7,012 bases of DNA from Clostridia bacterium (lineage in GTDB: Bacteria > Bacillota_A > Clostridia > Oscillospirales > Acutalibacteraceae), in the NCBI GenBank assembly GCA_017423885.1, contig JAFPCJ010000169.1, positions 1 to 7,012 of the forward strand. The letters run 5' to 3'. Every line of letters starts with the position of its first letter. The first letter of the stretch is position 1. Below, piece after piece: positions 1 to 7,012 of the stretch. Under the pieces are notes generated by a model. The model was not told the DNA's origin. It searched no databases and was given only the letters and a program-made list of their open reading frames with translations. Both the position numbers and the translations under genes were made by a program.

Positions 1-1
1 G

Positions 2-1255
2 AAGCGCTACATTTGCCATTTCCCCGAGGATAATACCATTATTTCGGTAAACTCCGGTTACGGCGGAAATGTTCTTCTCGGTAAGAAGTGCTTTGCGCTT
101 CGTATCGCTTCTTATCAGGGTTGGAAGGAAGGCTGGATGGCAGAGCATATGCTCATCCTCGGTCTTGAGAATCCCAAGGGTGAAGTTAAGTATGTTGCGG
201 CGGCTTTCCCGTCTGCTTGCGGAAAGACCAACCTTGCTATGCTTATTCCGCCCGAGTATCTGCGTAAGAAGGGTTACAAGATCTGGACTGTCGGTGACGA
301 TATTTCCTGGATGAAGATAGGCCCCGATGGCAGACTTTATGCTATCAACCCCGAAAACGGCTTCTTCGGTGTTGCTCCCGGAACCAACGAGCATTCTAAC
401 TTCAATGCTCTCGAGAGCACCAAGAAGAACACTATTTTCACCAACGTTGCTCTTGACCTTAATGATAACACCGTTTGGTGGGAGGGTCTTAATAAGAACC
501 TGCCCGAGAACGCTCTTGATTGGAAGGGCAATCCTTGGGATCCTGCCAAGTTCAACAAGGCTGATAAGTCTACATGTGCTGCTCACCCCAACTCCCGCTT
601 TACCGCTCCTGCGGCTAACTGCCCCTGCATTTCCGAGGAGTTCGATAAGGGCGCAGGCGTTCCGATCAGCGCTATCATCTTCGGCGGACGCCGTGCAAAG
701 TGCGCTCCGCTGGTATACCAATCCAAGGATTGGGTCAACGGTGTATTCGTAGGCTCTGCTATGGCTTCTGAGACTACTGCCGCCGCTGCAGGTGCAGTTG
801 GTGTTGTTCGCCGCGATCCTATGGCTATGCTTCCGTTCTGCGGATATCACATGGGTGACTATTTCAAGCATTGGCTTGAGATGGGCGAGAGACTTGGTGA
901 TAAGGCTCCCAAGATCTTCAATGTTAACTGGTTCCGTACTGATGACGAGGGTAACTTCGTATGGCCCGGATTTGGTGACAATATGCGTGTTCTCAACTGG
1001 ATCATTGACCGTTGCGAGGGCAAGGCAGATGCTACCGAGACCGCTATCGGTTATGTTCCGAAGCCCGAGGATATCGATCTTACCGATCTTGATATGGATA
1101 TGGATACTCTTAAGTCCATTCTTGAGGTCGATAAGGATGTCTGGACCAAGGAAGCAGCCGAGATTGAAGAGCACTACAAGAAGTTCGGTGACCGTTTGCC
1201 CGAGGAACTTGTAGAACAGCTTAACAACCTCAAAGCAAATCTTGCAAAGATGTAA
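2..1255 (+). CDS. pckG: Phosphoenolpyruvate carboxykinase (GTP), C-terminal part (5' end outside window)
   Basis: Catalyses oxaloacetate + GTP <-> PEP + CO2 + GDP in the cytoplasm (EC 4.1.1.32). It serves gluconeogenesis, or in many anaerobes the reverse CO2-fixing step from PEP to oxaloacetate. The frame is open from base 2, so the N-terminus lies upstream. About 417 residues of a roughly 600-residue family are present, and the ATG at 137 is internal. In order I see the [17 protein letters not shown] block with the metal-binding lysine, AEHM with the metal-binding histidine, the P-loop PSACGKTN (about bases 209-232) with its reactive cysteine, and GDDISWM with the metal-binding aspartate. 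FGGRR follows, then NWF...F.WPGFGDN, whose three phenylalanines form the guanine pocket and point to GTP rather than ATP. The C-terminus is full length and ends in NLAKM. Animal enzymes have Arg in AMRSEAT; here it is Ala (AMASETT). Lysine codons are almost all AAG, which suggests high expression. Confidence 0.97.
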   Translation, partial: KRYICHFPEDNTIISVNSGYGGNVLLGKKCFALRIASYQGWKEGWMAEHMLILGLENPKGEVKYVAAAFPSACGKTNLAMLIPPEYLRKKGYKIWTVGDDISWMKIGPDGRLYAINPENGFFGVAPGTNEHSNFNALESTKKNTIFTNVALDLNDNTVWWEGLNKNLPENALDWKGNPWDPAKFNKADKSTCAAHPNSRFTAPAANCPCISEEFDKGAGVPISAIIFGGRRAKCAPLVYQSKDWVNGVFVGSAMASETTAAAAGAVGVVRRDPMAMLPFCGYHMGDYFKHWLEMGERLGDKAPKIFNVNWFRTDDEGNFVWPGFGDNMRVLNWIIDRCEGKADATETAIGYVPKPEDIDLTDLDMDMDTLKSILEVDKDVWTKEAAEIEEHYKKFGDRLPEELVEQLNNLKANLAKM

Positions 1256-1267
1256 GAAAATAATAAT

Positions 1268-1300
1268 GCCCCTGCTGTTATTTAAACGGCAGGGGCGTTT
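1268..1300 (+). terminator. Hairpin after pckG, weak intrinsic terminator
   Basis: GCCCCTGCTGTT (1268-1279) pairs with AACGGCAGGGGC (1285-1296) over 12 bp with one G-U pair and a five-base loop ATTTA. It begins 13 bases after the pckG stop. The T tract is poor (GTTTG), so termination may be partial and some transcripts may run on into the GH78 gene. The position and the GC-rich stem favour a terminator or mRNA 3'-end stabiliser over a regulatory element. Confidence 0.7.
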
Positions 1301-1308
1301 GACTATAT

Positions 1309-1315
1309 AGGTGAT
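1309..1315 (+). promoter_or_regulatory. Ribosome binding site of the GH78 gene
   Basis: AGGTGAT matches seven bases of the extended anti-Shine-Dalgarno complement (AAAGGAGGTGATC) and ends four bases before the ATG at 1320. An in-frame GTG at 1311 lies inside this site and would leave no usable ribosome binding site of its own. ATG 1320 is therefore the better start. Confidence 0.7.
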
Positions 1316-1319
1316 TACT

Positions 1320-3893
1320 ATGCTTAAAATATACGGTTTTTCTATAGATCATGTTACCGAGCCTGAATTTATAAAATGCAGCGGTCTGCGTTTTGCATGG
1401 AAGCTTTCGTCGGATCGCCAAAATGTCCTGCAAAAAGGATATAGAATACATATTTCGGATAATAAGGAAACAGTGTTTGATTCGGGCTTTGTTGAGAGCG
1501 AATGCTTTTATGATATTGCCTTTGATGAACTTGCTCTTAAATCAAGGGCCGACTATACCGTTGAGCTTACCGTTACCGATAATTACGGTCAGACAGCATA
1601 TTTTTCTTGTGAAACCTCTACTGAGATATTGCCCGAGGAATGGGAAGCGGAGTGGATAAAGCCGGCGGAGCATATTTCAGGCTGGGCACCGTATTTGAGA
1701 ACTAAATTCAATGTTTCAGGCGTAAAAAAAGCGGTTATGTATGCTTGCGGACTCGGTTGTGCCGAATACTATGTCAACGGCGTAAAAACCGATGATGCCC
1801 TGATCGATCCGCCTTCCTCTAATTACGATAAGACTGTTTACTATAGACGTTATGATGTTACGGATATGCTCAAGGACGGCGGGAATGCAGTTGCGGTGCT
1901 TTTGGGTGAGGGCTTTTATTCTCAAAGCCGAGTCTGGGCGCATGATAATGTGATATACGGCGATGTTTGCCTTATACTTCGTCTTGAGATCACCTTGCAG
2001 GACGGCAGCAAAAAGGTCATCACCACTAACTCCGAGGATTGGGAGTATAAATACAGCCCTATAACTGTTAACAATCTTTACGGCGGTGAGACCTATGACT
2101 GCCGATTGGAAACACCTGATTTTTGTGATTATAACGGCTCGCAAAAAGGTTGGGAAAAAGTTATAACAGATACCGTCCATAAAGGAGTGCTTACTCCGTG
2201 CTTTATTCCTCCCGTAAAGGTCATACGCGAGCTTGAGACGGTGGAAATGCACTGTGCGAGCGGCAAGGACGACGGCGCATGGATATTTGATATCGGTGAA
2301 AATATTGCAGGCTTTGCCGAATTTACACTTCCTTGCTCGCCGAGGGGCGCGGTATACGTTTTCAGATTTGCGGAAAACGTTGATGCTACAGGTCAGCTTG
2401 ATTTCCGTTCTACAGGTGCGTTTGCAACGCAATGTATTCAGCAGGATATCTATATCTGCCGCGGAGACCAAAACGGAGAGGTATACCGTCCGCGCTTTAC
2501 TTATCACGGCTTTCGCTATGTTGAGGTTACAGGCTTCCATGATTTTTCAAACGGCTACGGAACCTTGCCCAAGCTTTCTTTGGTAAAGGGTATTCAGATA
2601 GCTACTGCATTTGAGGACAACTCTGAATTTGAGTGCTCTTGCAATGACCTTAACCGCCTGTACCGCGCAATGAAGAACACCTATGTTTCGAATTATCACG
2701 GTCATCCCGAGGATTGCCCTGCAAGAGAAAAATGCGGCTGGCTTGGCGATGCTCAAATAGTATGCGATTGGGGTCTGCTTAACTATGATACCGCCGCTTG
2801 TTATGTAAAATACCTCAATGATATCAGAACGACTTACGAGCATTTCGGCACCTGGAAGCAAATATCACCGGGGCTTCGCGATTGCGGTGAAGCTTCACCT
2901 CTTTGGGGCTGTGCACAGATATTTATACCTTATTTTTTGTATAAATACATGGGCGACACCAAGGCAATAACCGATAATTTCGATTTGATGGAGCTTTGGA
3001 TAAAGCATGAGTTTGACCGTTCAAAGGATTATATAATTACCGAAGGCTTGGGTGATTGGATACCGCCTTGTAAGAATGAAAGTCCGCGCAGAATGCCGGT
3101 AGAGCATTCGTCTACTGCGGTTTTCTATGAGCAATGTATTGTAATGGAAAAGCTTTGCAATGCTTTAAATTTGGGTGACGCCCGCTATTACGAAAATCTC
3201 GGAGCGGCAATAAAAGAGTCCTTTAACAGGTCATTTTATAATACCGACACACATTCCTATGGCTATTGGGGTACGGATGCTGTAGCGCTTATGACCGATA
3301 TGTACCCCGATGGTGAGCGTGAGCTTTTGCTTGATGCGTTGGTTGAGATGATTAAAAAAGACGATTATTTTATGTCTACTGCGATTTACGGCAATAAATA
3401 CCTTATTCCTCTGCTTTTGAGAGAGGGTAGGGGCGATATTGCACTCAAATGTCTCTTTACAAGAGAGCATCCAAGCTTTGGAACGATGCTTGATGACGGT
3501 GCTACAACTCTTTATGAGGCATTATACGATGTAATGTATCAGAATAGAAAAATCTCTCATTCGTCCTTTAACCATCCGATGCAGGGAGGCTTTCTGTATA
3601 CGCTCACAACCGAGCTTTGCGGACTAAACTGCGAAAAAGAGGGCTTTGGAAAGGTTCGGTTTTCACCATGCTTTGCAGAGGGAATCGAAAGCATAAAAGC
3701 TTGTTATGAACTCAATTCAGGCAGATTTGAGGTCGAGATTAAAAACGAGGCAGACCAAAAGCATTGCCGACTTACAATTCCCGCAGGTGTTACTGCCGTA
3801 ATTGATATAGCAGGCGAAATAAGCATAAACGGCGATATGTATGTGCAAAATACAGTTATCGGCTCGGGAGAATACGATATAACCGTCCGATAA
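1320..3893 (+). CDS. Alpha-L-rhamnosidase-like glycoside hydrolase, family GH78
   Basis: Predicted inverting hydrolase that removes terminal alpha-L-rhamnose from glycosides or oligosaccharides. It is 857 residues from ATG 1320 (860 from the in-frame GTG 1311). No signal peptide or membrane segment is visible, so it is probably cytoplasmic and acts on imported substrates. Approximate domain order: Ig-like domain (1-105), rhamnosidase N-terminal beta domain with YVNG and LGEGFYS (110-270), concanavalin-like domain with FDIGENIAGF (300-425), (alpha/alpha)6 catalytic barrel (435-770) and C-terminal beta sandwich (775-857). The motif DCPAREKCGWLGD gives D465, E470 (likely general acid) and D477, in the spacing known from Bacillus RhaB. 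GDW is at 578-580. E733 in GATTLYE fits the general base, with H752 in SFNH. The surroundings of E733 are divergent: LYEAL replaces the usual W-E-x-W, and NHPMQGGF replaces the common NHYAxGS. The exact sugar specificity is therefore uncertain. No transporter, regulator or rhamnose catabolic gene is adjacent in the window. Confidence 0.88.
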   Translation: MLKIYGFSIDHVTEPEFIKCSGLRFAWKLSSDRQNVLQKGYRIHISDNKETVFDSGFVESECFYDIAFDELALKSRADYTVELTVTDNYGQTAYFSCETSTEILPEEWEAEWIKPAEHISGWAPYLRTKFNVSGVKKAVMYACGLGCAEYYVNGVKTDDALIDPPSSNYDKTVYYRRYDVTDMLKDGGNAVAVLLGEGFYSQSRVWAHDNVIYGDVCLILRLEITLQDGSKKVITTNSEDWEYKYSPITVNNLYGGETYDCRLETPDFCDYNGSQKGWEKVITDTVHKGVLTPCFIPPVKVIRELETVEMHCASGKDDGAWIFDIGENIAGFAEFTLPCSPRGAVYVFRFAENVDATGQLDFRSTGAFATQCIQQDIYICRGDQNGEVYRPRFTYHGFRYVEVTGFHDFSNGYGTLPKLSLVKGIQIATAFEDNSEFECSCNDLNRLYRAMKNTYVSNYHGHPEDCPAREKCGWLGDAQIVCDWGLLNYDTAACYVKYLNDIRTTYEHFGTWKQISPGLRDCGEASPLWGCAQIFIPYFLYKYMGDTKAITDNFDLMELWIKHEFDRSKDYIITEGLGDWIPPCKNESPRRMPVEHSSTAVFYEQCIVMEKLCNALNLGDARYYENLGAAIKESFNRSFYNTDTHSYGYWGTDAVALMTDMYPDGERELLLDALVEMIKKDDYFMSTAIYGNKYLIPLLLREGRGDIALKCLFTREHPSFGTMLDDGATTLYEALYDVMYQNRKISHSSFNHPMQGGFLYTLTTELCGLNCEKEGFGKVRFSPCFAEGIESIKACYELNSGRFEVEIKNEADQKHCRLTIPAGVTAVIDIAGEISINGDMYVQNTVIGSGEYDITVR

Positions 3894-3898
3894 ATAAG

Positions 3899-3930
3899 AA
3901 ACCCACAGGGGACTGTCCCCTGTGGGTTTT
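3899..3930 (+). terminator. Strong intrinsic terminator after the GH78 gene, possibly bidirectional
   Basis: AAACCCACAGGGGAC (3899-3913) and GTCCCCTGTGGGTTT (3915-3929) are perfect reverse complements separated by one base. The folded form is about a 14-bp stem with a CTG loop, ending in TTTT. It starts five bases after the GH78 stop codon. The other strand also reads into a T-rich tract (GGGTTTCTTATTTAT), so it could stop - strand transcription as well, as suits a convergent junction. Confidence 0.9.
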
Positions 3931-3983
3931 AATATGCCTCTCATCGTTTTTGCTATCCTGCAATTACTTTTTCTCCTACCCTT

Positions 3984-4027
3984 AAAAAAACACAGCATCC
4001 CTCTTGCATAACGGCAAGGGGGATGCT
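3984..4027 (-). terminator. Intrinsic terminator of the ileS / membrane-protein transcript
   Basis: On the - strand AGCATCCCCCTTGC (4027-4014) pairs with GCAAGAGGGATGCT (4007-3994) over 14 positions with one C-A mismatch and a six-base loop. GTG and seven T residues (3990-3984) follow. It begins five bases after the stop codon of the small membrane protein gene. The + strand reading has no T tract after the stem, so it works in the - direction. Confidence 0.92.
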
Positions 4028-4032
4028 CAAAT

Positions 4033-4401
4033 TTACCTGTAATCCATTTCATCGAGTCTGCGCAGAATTTCGTTGTTCTGGCAGATTATATGTCCGTATC
4101 CAAAGATAAGGAACATAATAATGGTAGATATAATAACTCCTGCGATAACTATTCCGATAGCAATCGAGGCAAATAACGGGTCACGGCTATAGAGCAGATA
4201 TGCCGCAAACAGAAATACTGCAAGCACGGCAAATGCTATCAGAAAGGAGATTGCCTTTACTATCGTACCCAAGGACTTGAATATTCCTTTACCGTAGCGA
4301 TAAACAGGTCCTTTGCCTTTTTTTGCTGCCTTGGCAGCTTTAGGACTTATTGAAATGATATCCTCCATTTCAGTGGGGACAGTCTTATTTTCTTCAGACA
4401 T
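4033..4401 (-). CDS. Small two-helix membrane protein of unknown function
   Basis: I do not recognise this 122-residue protein. Residues 1-20 are acidic to neutral (MSEENKTVPTEMEDI...). Residues 21-49 are Lys/Ala-rich and basic (PKAAKAAKKGKG). Two hydrophobic stretches follow, at about 51-71 and 77-100, joined by a very short loop (SRDPL). The tail CQNNEILRRLDEMDYR looks like a short amphipathic helix. The positive charge before the first helix suggests both ends face the cytoplasm. The ATG at 4401 is supported by AGGAGGT six bases upstream and by the adjacent ileS stop. The gene begins 16 nt after ileS and ends just before a strong terminator, which implies co-transcription with ileS. Clean start, stop and terminator spacing argue for a real gene; the function is not inferable from sequence alone. 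Confidence 0.8.
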   Translation of the reverse strand: MSEENKTVPTEMEDIISISPKAAKAAKKGKGPVYRYGKGIFKSLGTIVKAISFLIAFAVLAVFLFAAYLLYSRDPLFASIAIGIVIAGVIISTIIMFLIFGYGHIICQNNEILRRLDEMDYR

Positions 4402-4407
4402 GAGTTT

Positions 4408-4414
4408 ACCTCCT
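4408..4414 (-). promoter_or_regulatory. Ribosome binding site of the small membrane protein
   Basis: On the - strand AGGAGGT sits six bases before the ATG at 4401, a near-ideal Shine-Dalgarno site. It lies just past the ileS stop codon (4420-4418), so ribosomes finishing ileS could re-initiate here. Confidence 0.85.
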
Positions 4415-4417
4415 GAA

Positions 4418-7012
4418 TTAAAGCTTTTCTACTCCTATTGTAACCGATTCTCCGTTGATATCCCATTCTCTTGTATATCCGAACGGCTCGGAGACTGAAA
4501 TACTTTCAGCGAGAGTATCGCCCGATATTTCTGCGGTGTTGGAAGCTACGATAGCGCCGACCTTTTCGCTTCCCGAAAGGGTAATTGCGATGTGGTCTGT
4601 AACCTCAAAGCCTGCTTCCTTACGCATTGTCTGTATCTTGCTTACTATCTCGCGAACAAAGCCTTCCTCGATAAGCTCATCTGTAAGAACGGTATCGAGC
4701 GCTACGGTTATTCCGCGATCGGTAACAGTGAAGAAGCCCTCGCGTTGGGTTGCTTCTATCAGCAAATCCTCGGTTGCAAGCTTTACTTCGCCCGAGGGCA
4801 GATCAAGCGTCAAAGCGCCCTCTGCATCCAAGGTCTTCTTGGCGGCAGAGCCGTCAAGCGAAGAAAGCGCTGTACGGATCTCACCGAGCTGACGGCCGAA
4901 CTTGGGTCCTACCGTCTTAAGCTGCGGCTTAAAGTTATAGCTTACAAACTCATCAACGGCATCGGTAAATATTACTTGCTTTACATTAAGCTCATCCTTA
5001 ATGATATCGGTGCAAGCCTCATCAAGGGTAAGCTCGGTCTTAACATACATAACGTTAAGCGGCTGACGGTTCTTTCTTGAAGAGCCGTTACGCGCAGAGC
5101 GTCCGAGAACAACAATCTGGAGAACATTCTCCATTTCTTCCTCAAGGTGACGGTCGATAACTGCGGTATCAACAACGGGGAAGTCGCAAAGATGAACGCT
5201 GACAGGAGCAGACTTATCCACCGAGCGAACAAGGTTCTGATAGATGTTTTCTGCCATGAACGGAATCATCGGAGCGGCAGTCTTTGCGGTGGTGACAAGC
5301 GCGGTGTAAAGGGTCATGTACGCTGTGATTTTGTCATCGGTAAGCTCGGTGCCCCAATAACGCTCACGACCGCGGCGAACATACCAGTTACTCATCTCGT
5401 CGACAAACTCCTGCAAGGCTCTTGCCGCTTCAGGGATGCGGTAATCGTTAAGGTTTGCATCAACTGCTTCAACCATTGAATTGAGCTTGGAGAGCAACCA
5501 ACGGTCCATAATGGTAAGCTTGCAGTTATCGAGCGAATACTCGGTAGGATCAAACTTATCAATATTCGCATAAAGAACGTAGAATGCGTAGGTGTTCCAA
5601 AGGGTACCCATAAACTTATGCTGACCCTCGGTAACGGCTCTGCCGTGGAAACGGTTAGGCAACCAAGGTGCGGAATTGGTATAGAAATACCAACGTATAG
5701 CATCGGCGCCGTAACTTTCGAGTGCATCAAAGGGATCAACTGCATTACCCTTGGATTTGGACATCTTCTGTCCGTTTTCGTCCTGAACATGACCGAGAAC
5801 GATAACATTCTTATAAGGTGCTTTATTGAAAATAAGCGTTGAAATTGCGAGCAGGGAATAGAACCATCCTCTTGTCTGGTCAACCGCTTCGGAAATGAAG
5901 TCGGCAGGGAACTGCGATTCAAAGAGATCTTTGTTTTCAAACGGATAGTGATGCTGTGCAAAGGGCATAGAGCCTGAATCAAACCAACAGTCAATAACCT
6001 CGGGTACGCGGTGCATTTCCTTGCCGCACTCGGGACACTTAAGGGTAACAGCATCAATGAAAGGACGGTGAAGCTCGATATCATCGGGACAGTTATCCGA
6101 CATGGACTTCAATTCCTCAATAGAGCCGATGGAATGAAGATGTCCGCATTCGCATTGCCAGATATTAAGCGGAGTTCCCCAATAACGGTTACGGGAGATA
6201 CCCCAATCCTGAACGTTGTTGAGCCAATCTCCGAATCTGCCCTTACCAATGCTTTCGGGGATCCAATTTATAGTGTTGTTGTTACGGATAAGGTCTTCCT
6301 TAACATCGGTCATCTTGATAAACCAAGACTCGCGTGCATAGTAGATAAGGGGAGTGTCACAGCGCCAGCAGAACGGATAGTCATGCTCAAATTTCGGAGC
6401 ATCAAAAAGAAGTCCTGCCTTGTCAAGATCAACGAGAATAACGGGGTCTGCATCCTTAACAAAGGTGCCGGCATACGGTGTGTCCGCAGTCATCTCGCCC
6501 TTGCCGTCAACAAACTGAACGAAGGGAAGATCATATTTTCTACCTACCTTGGAGTCATCCTCACCGAAGGCCGGAGCAATATGAACTATACCTGTACCGT
6601 CAGTCATGGTTACATAGCTGTCACAGGTAATAAAGTGAGATTTTTTATGATTACGCTCGCAAACAGGCTTTACAAAATCAAACAGCGGCTCATATTCCTT
6701 GTGTTCAAGGTCTGCGCCCTTGTAGTTTTCAAGGATCTCATAAGCGGCAGTATCCTCTGTTGCCAATTTGCCAAGTACCTTTTCGAGCAGAGCCTCTGCC
6801 ATGTAATAGGTATAGCCGTCAGCCGCCTTTACCTTGCAATAAGCCTCATCGGGATTTACGCAGAGTGCCACGTTGGACGGAAGAGTCCAGGGTGTGGTGG
6901 TCCATGCGAGGAAATATGCATCCTCGTTTATGACCTTGAAGCGTACAACGGCACTGCGCTCCTTAACGTTCTTGTAGCCCTGCGCCACCTCATGGGAGGA
7001 AAGCGGAGTTCC
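4418..7012 (-). CDS. ileS: Isoleucyl-tRNA synthetase, C-terminal 864 residues (N-terminus outside window)
   Basis: Class I aminoacyl-tRNA synthetase that charges tRNA-Ile with isoleucine and edits misactivated valine (EC 6.1.1.5), cytoplasmic. The frame is open to the right edge, where it reads GTPLSSHEVAQGY, a typical IleS block; the GTG at 6988 is internal and not a start. Roughly the first 170-190 residues, including the HIGH motif, are missing. Visible in order: the editing domain with TTTPWTLPSN (about 6900-6870) and GTGIVHIAPAFGEDD, Cys pairs CEC and CPEC that could form a zinc site, CWFDSGS, KMSKS (5767-5753), the anticodon-binding domain with NWYVRRGRERYW, and a tail with KNRQPL and EEGFVREIVSKIQTMRK. 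This long tail without a terminal zinc finger matches the type-2 (eukaryote-like) IleS of about 1040 residues. Any upstream control such as a T-box leader would lie outside the window. Confidence 0.97.
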   Translation of the reverse strand, partial: GTPLSSHEVAQGYKNVKERSAVVRFKVINEDAYFLAWTTTPWTLPSNVALCVNPDEAYCKVKAADGYTYYMAEALLEKVLGKLATEDTAAYEILENYKGADLEHKEYEPLFDFVKPVCERNHKKSHFITCDSYVTMTDGTGIVHIAPAFGEDDSKVGRKYDLPFVQFVDGKGEMTADTPYAGTFVKDADPVILVDLDKAGLLFDAPKFEHDYPFCWRCDTPLIYYARESWFIKMTDVKEDLIRNNNTINWIPESIGKGRFGDWLNNVQDWGISRNRYWGTPLNIWQCECGHLHSIGSIEELKSMSDNCPDDIELHRPFIDAVTLKCPECGKEMHRVPEVIDCWFDSGSMPFAQHHYPFENKDLFESQFPADFISEAVDQTRGWFYSLLAISTLIFNKAPYKNVIVLGHVQDENGQKMSKSKGNAVDPFDALESYGADAIRWYFYTNSAPWLPNRFHGRAVTEGQHKFMGTLWNTYAFYVLYANIDKFDPTEYSLDNCKLTIMDRWLLSKLNSMVEAVDANLNDYRIPEAARALQEFVDEMSNWYVRRGRERYWGTELTDDKITAYMTLYTALVTTAKTAAPMIPFMAENIYQNLVRSVDKSAPVSVHLCDFPVVDTAVIDRHLEEEMENVLQIVVLGRSARNGSSRKNRQPLNVMYVKTELTLDEACTDIIKDELNVKQVIFTDAVDEFVSYNFKPQLKTVGPKFGRQLGEIRTALSSLDGSAAKKTLDAEGALTLDLPSGEVKLATEDLLIEATQREGFFTVTDRGITVALDTVLTDELIEEGFVREIVSKIQTMRKEAGFEVTDHIAITLSGSEKVGAIVASNTAEISGDTLAESISVSEPFGYTREWDINGESVTIGVEKL

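Noticed and set aside
327..1214. Open frames of 141 and 140 codons on the + strand inside pckG
   Set aside because: Both are out of frame with the conserved PEPCK sequence and show no domain or motif; they are by-products of biased codon use.
1311..1313. GTG as the GH78 start codon
   Set aside because: It is part of the AGGTGAT Shine-Dalgarno match for ATG 1320 and has no suitable site of its own upstream. It would only add three residues (MIT).
1299..1330. TTGACT (1299-1304) and TAAAAT (1325-1330) as a promoter for the GH78 gene
   Set aside because: The spacing is 20 bases, too long for a standard promoter, and the -10 would lie inside the coding region past the start codon.
1716..2540. 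274-codon open frame on the - strand inside the GH78 gene
   Set aside because: It lies wholly antisense to a well-supported GH78 coding region, its protein resembles no family I know, and it has no ribosome binding site that I can support.
3931..3983. Possible small RNA or gene between the two convergent terminators
   Set aside because: About 50 bases with no ORF, no further stem and no promoter that I can identify; it appears to be plain spacer.
5392..6084. 230-codon open frame on the - strand, overlapping ileS in another frame
   Set aside because: The ileS frame here carries KMSKS and other conserved blocks. The alternative product is low-complexity Ser/Leu/Arg-rich, typical of a shadow frame.
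6986..6988. GTG as the ileS start
   Set aside because: The frame continues to the window edge with the conserved IleS residues GTPLSSHE, so this codon is an internal Val.

Overview
The window looks like ordinary chromosomal DNA from an anaerobic, fermentative Firmicute, most likely a gut-type Clostridia of the Oscillospiraceae/Ruminococcaceae kind. This is inferred from the gene families (a GTP-type PEP carboxykinase, a long type-2-like isoleucyl-tRNA synthetase, a cytoplasmic-looking GH78 rhamnosidase), moderate GC, strong AGGAGG-type ribosome binding sites and compact intrinsic terminators. No rRNA or taxon-specific marker is present, so the lineage is a guess.

Layout: two genes on the + strand run toward two genes on the - strand and meet in a short terminator-rich gap. 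Bases 2-1255 (+) are the C-terminal ~417 residues of GTP-dependent PEP carboxykinase (pckG), cut by the left edge. A hairpin follows at 1268-1296. Bases 1320-3893 (+) encode a complete 857-residue GH78-family alpha-L-rhamnosidase-like enzyme. Bases 3894-4032 hold back-to-back terminators, one at 3899-3930 for the + strand and one at 4027-3984 for the - strand. Bases 4401-4033 (-) encode an unrecognised 122-residue protein with two membrane helices. Bases 7012-4418 (-) are the C-terminal 864 residues of isoleucyl-tRNA synthetase (ileS), cut by the right edge.

Functionally, pckG is central carbon metabolism (PEP/oxaloacetate interconversion), the GH78 enzyme is a peripheral sugar-scavenging function, and ileS is translation. 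The small membrane protein begins 16 nt after the ileS stop and shares its downstream terminator, so it is probably co-transcribed with ileS. pckG has the codon bias of a highly expressed gene and the GH78 gene does not.

I found no mobile element, CRISPR array, RNA gene, phage or defence gene, and nothing that I can honestly call a new system. The points most worth a second look are the unrecognised membrane protein after ileS, the altered active-site surroundings of the GH78 enzyme, an Ala in a nucleotide-contact position of PEPCK, and the long perfect hairpin at the convergent junction.
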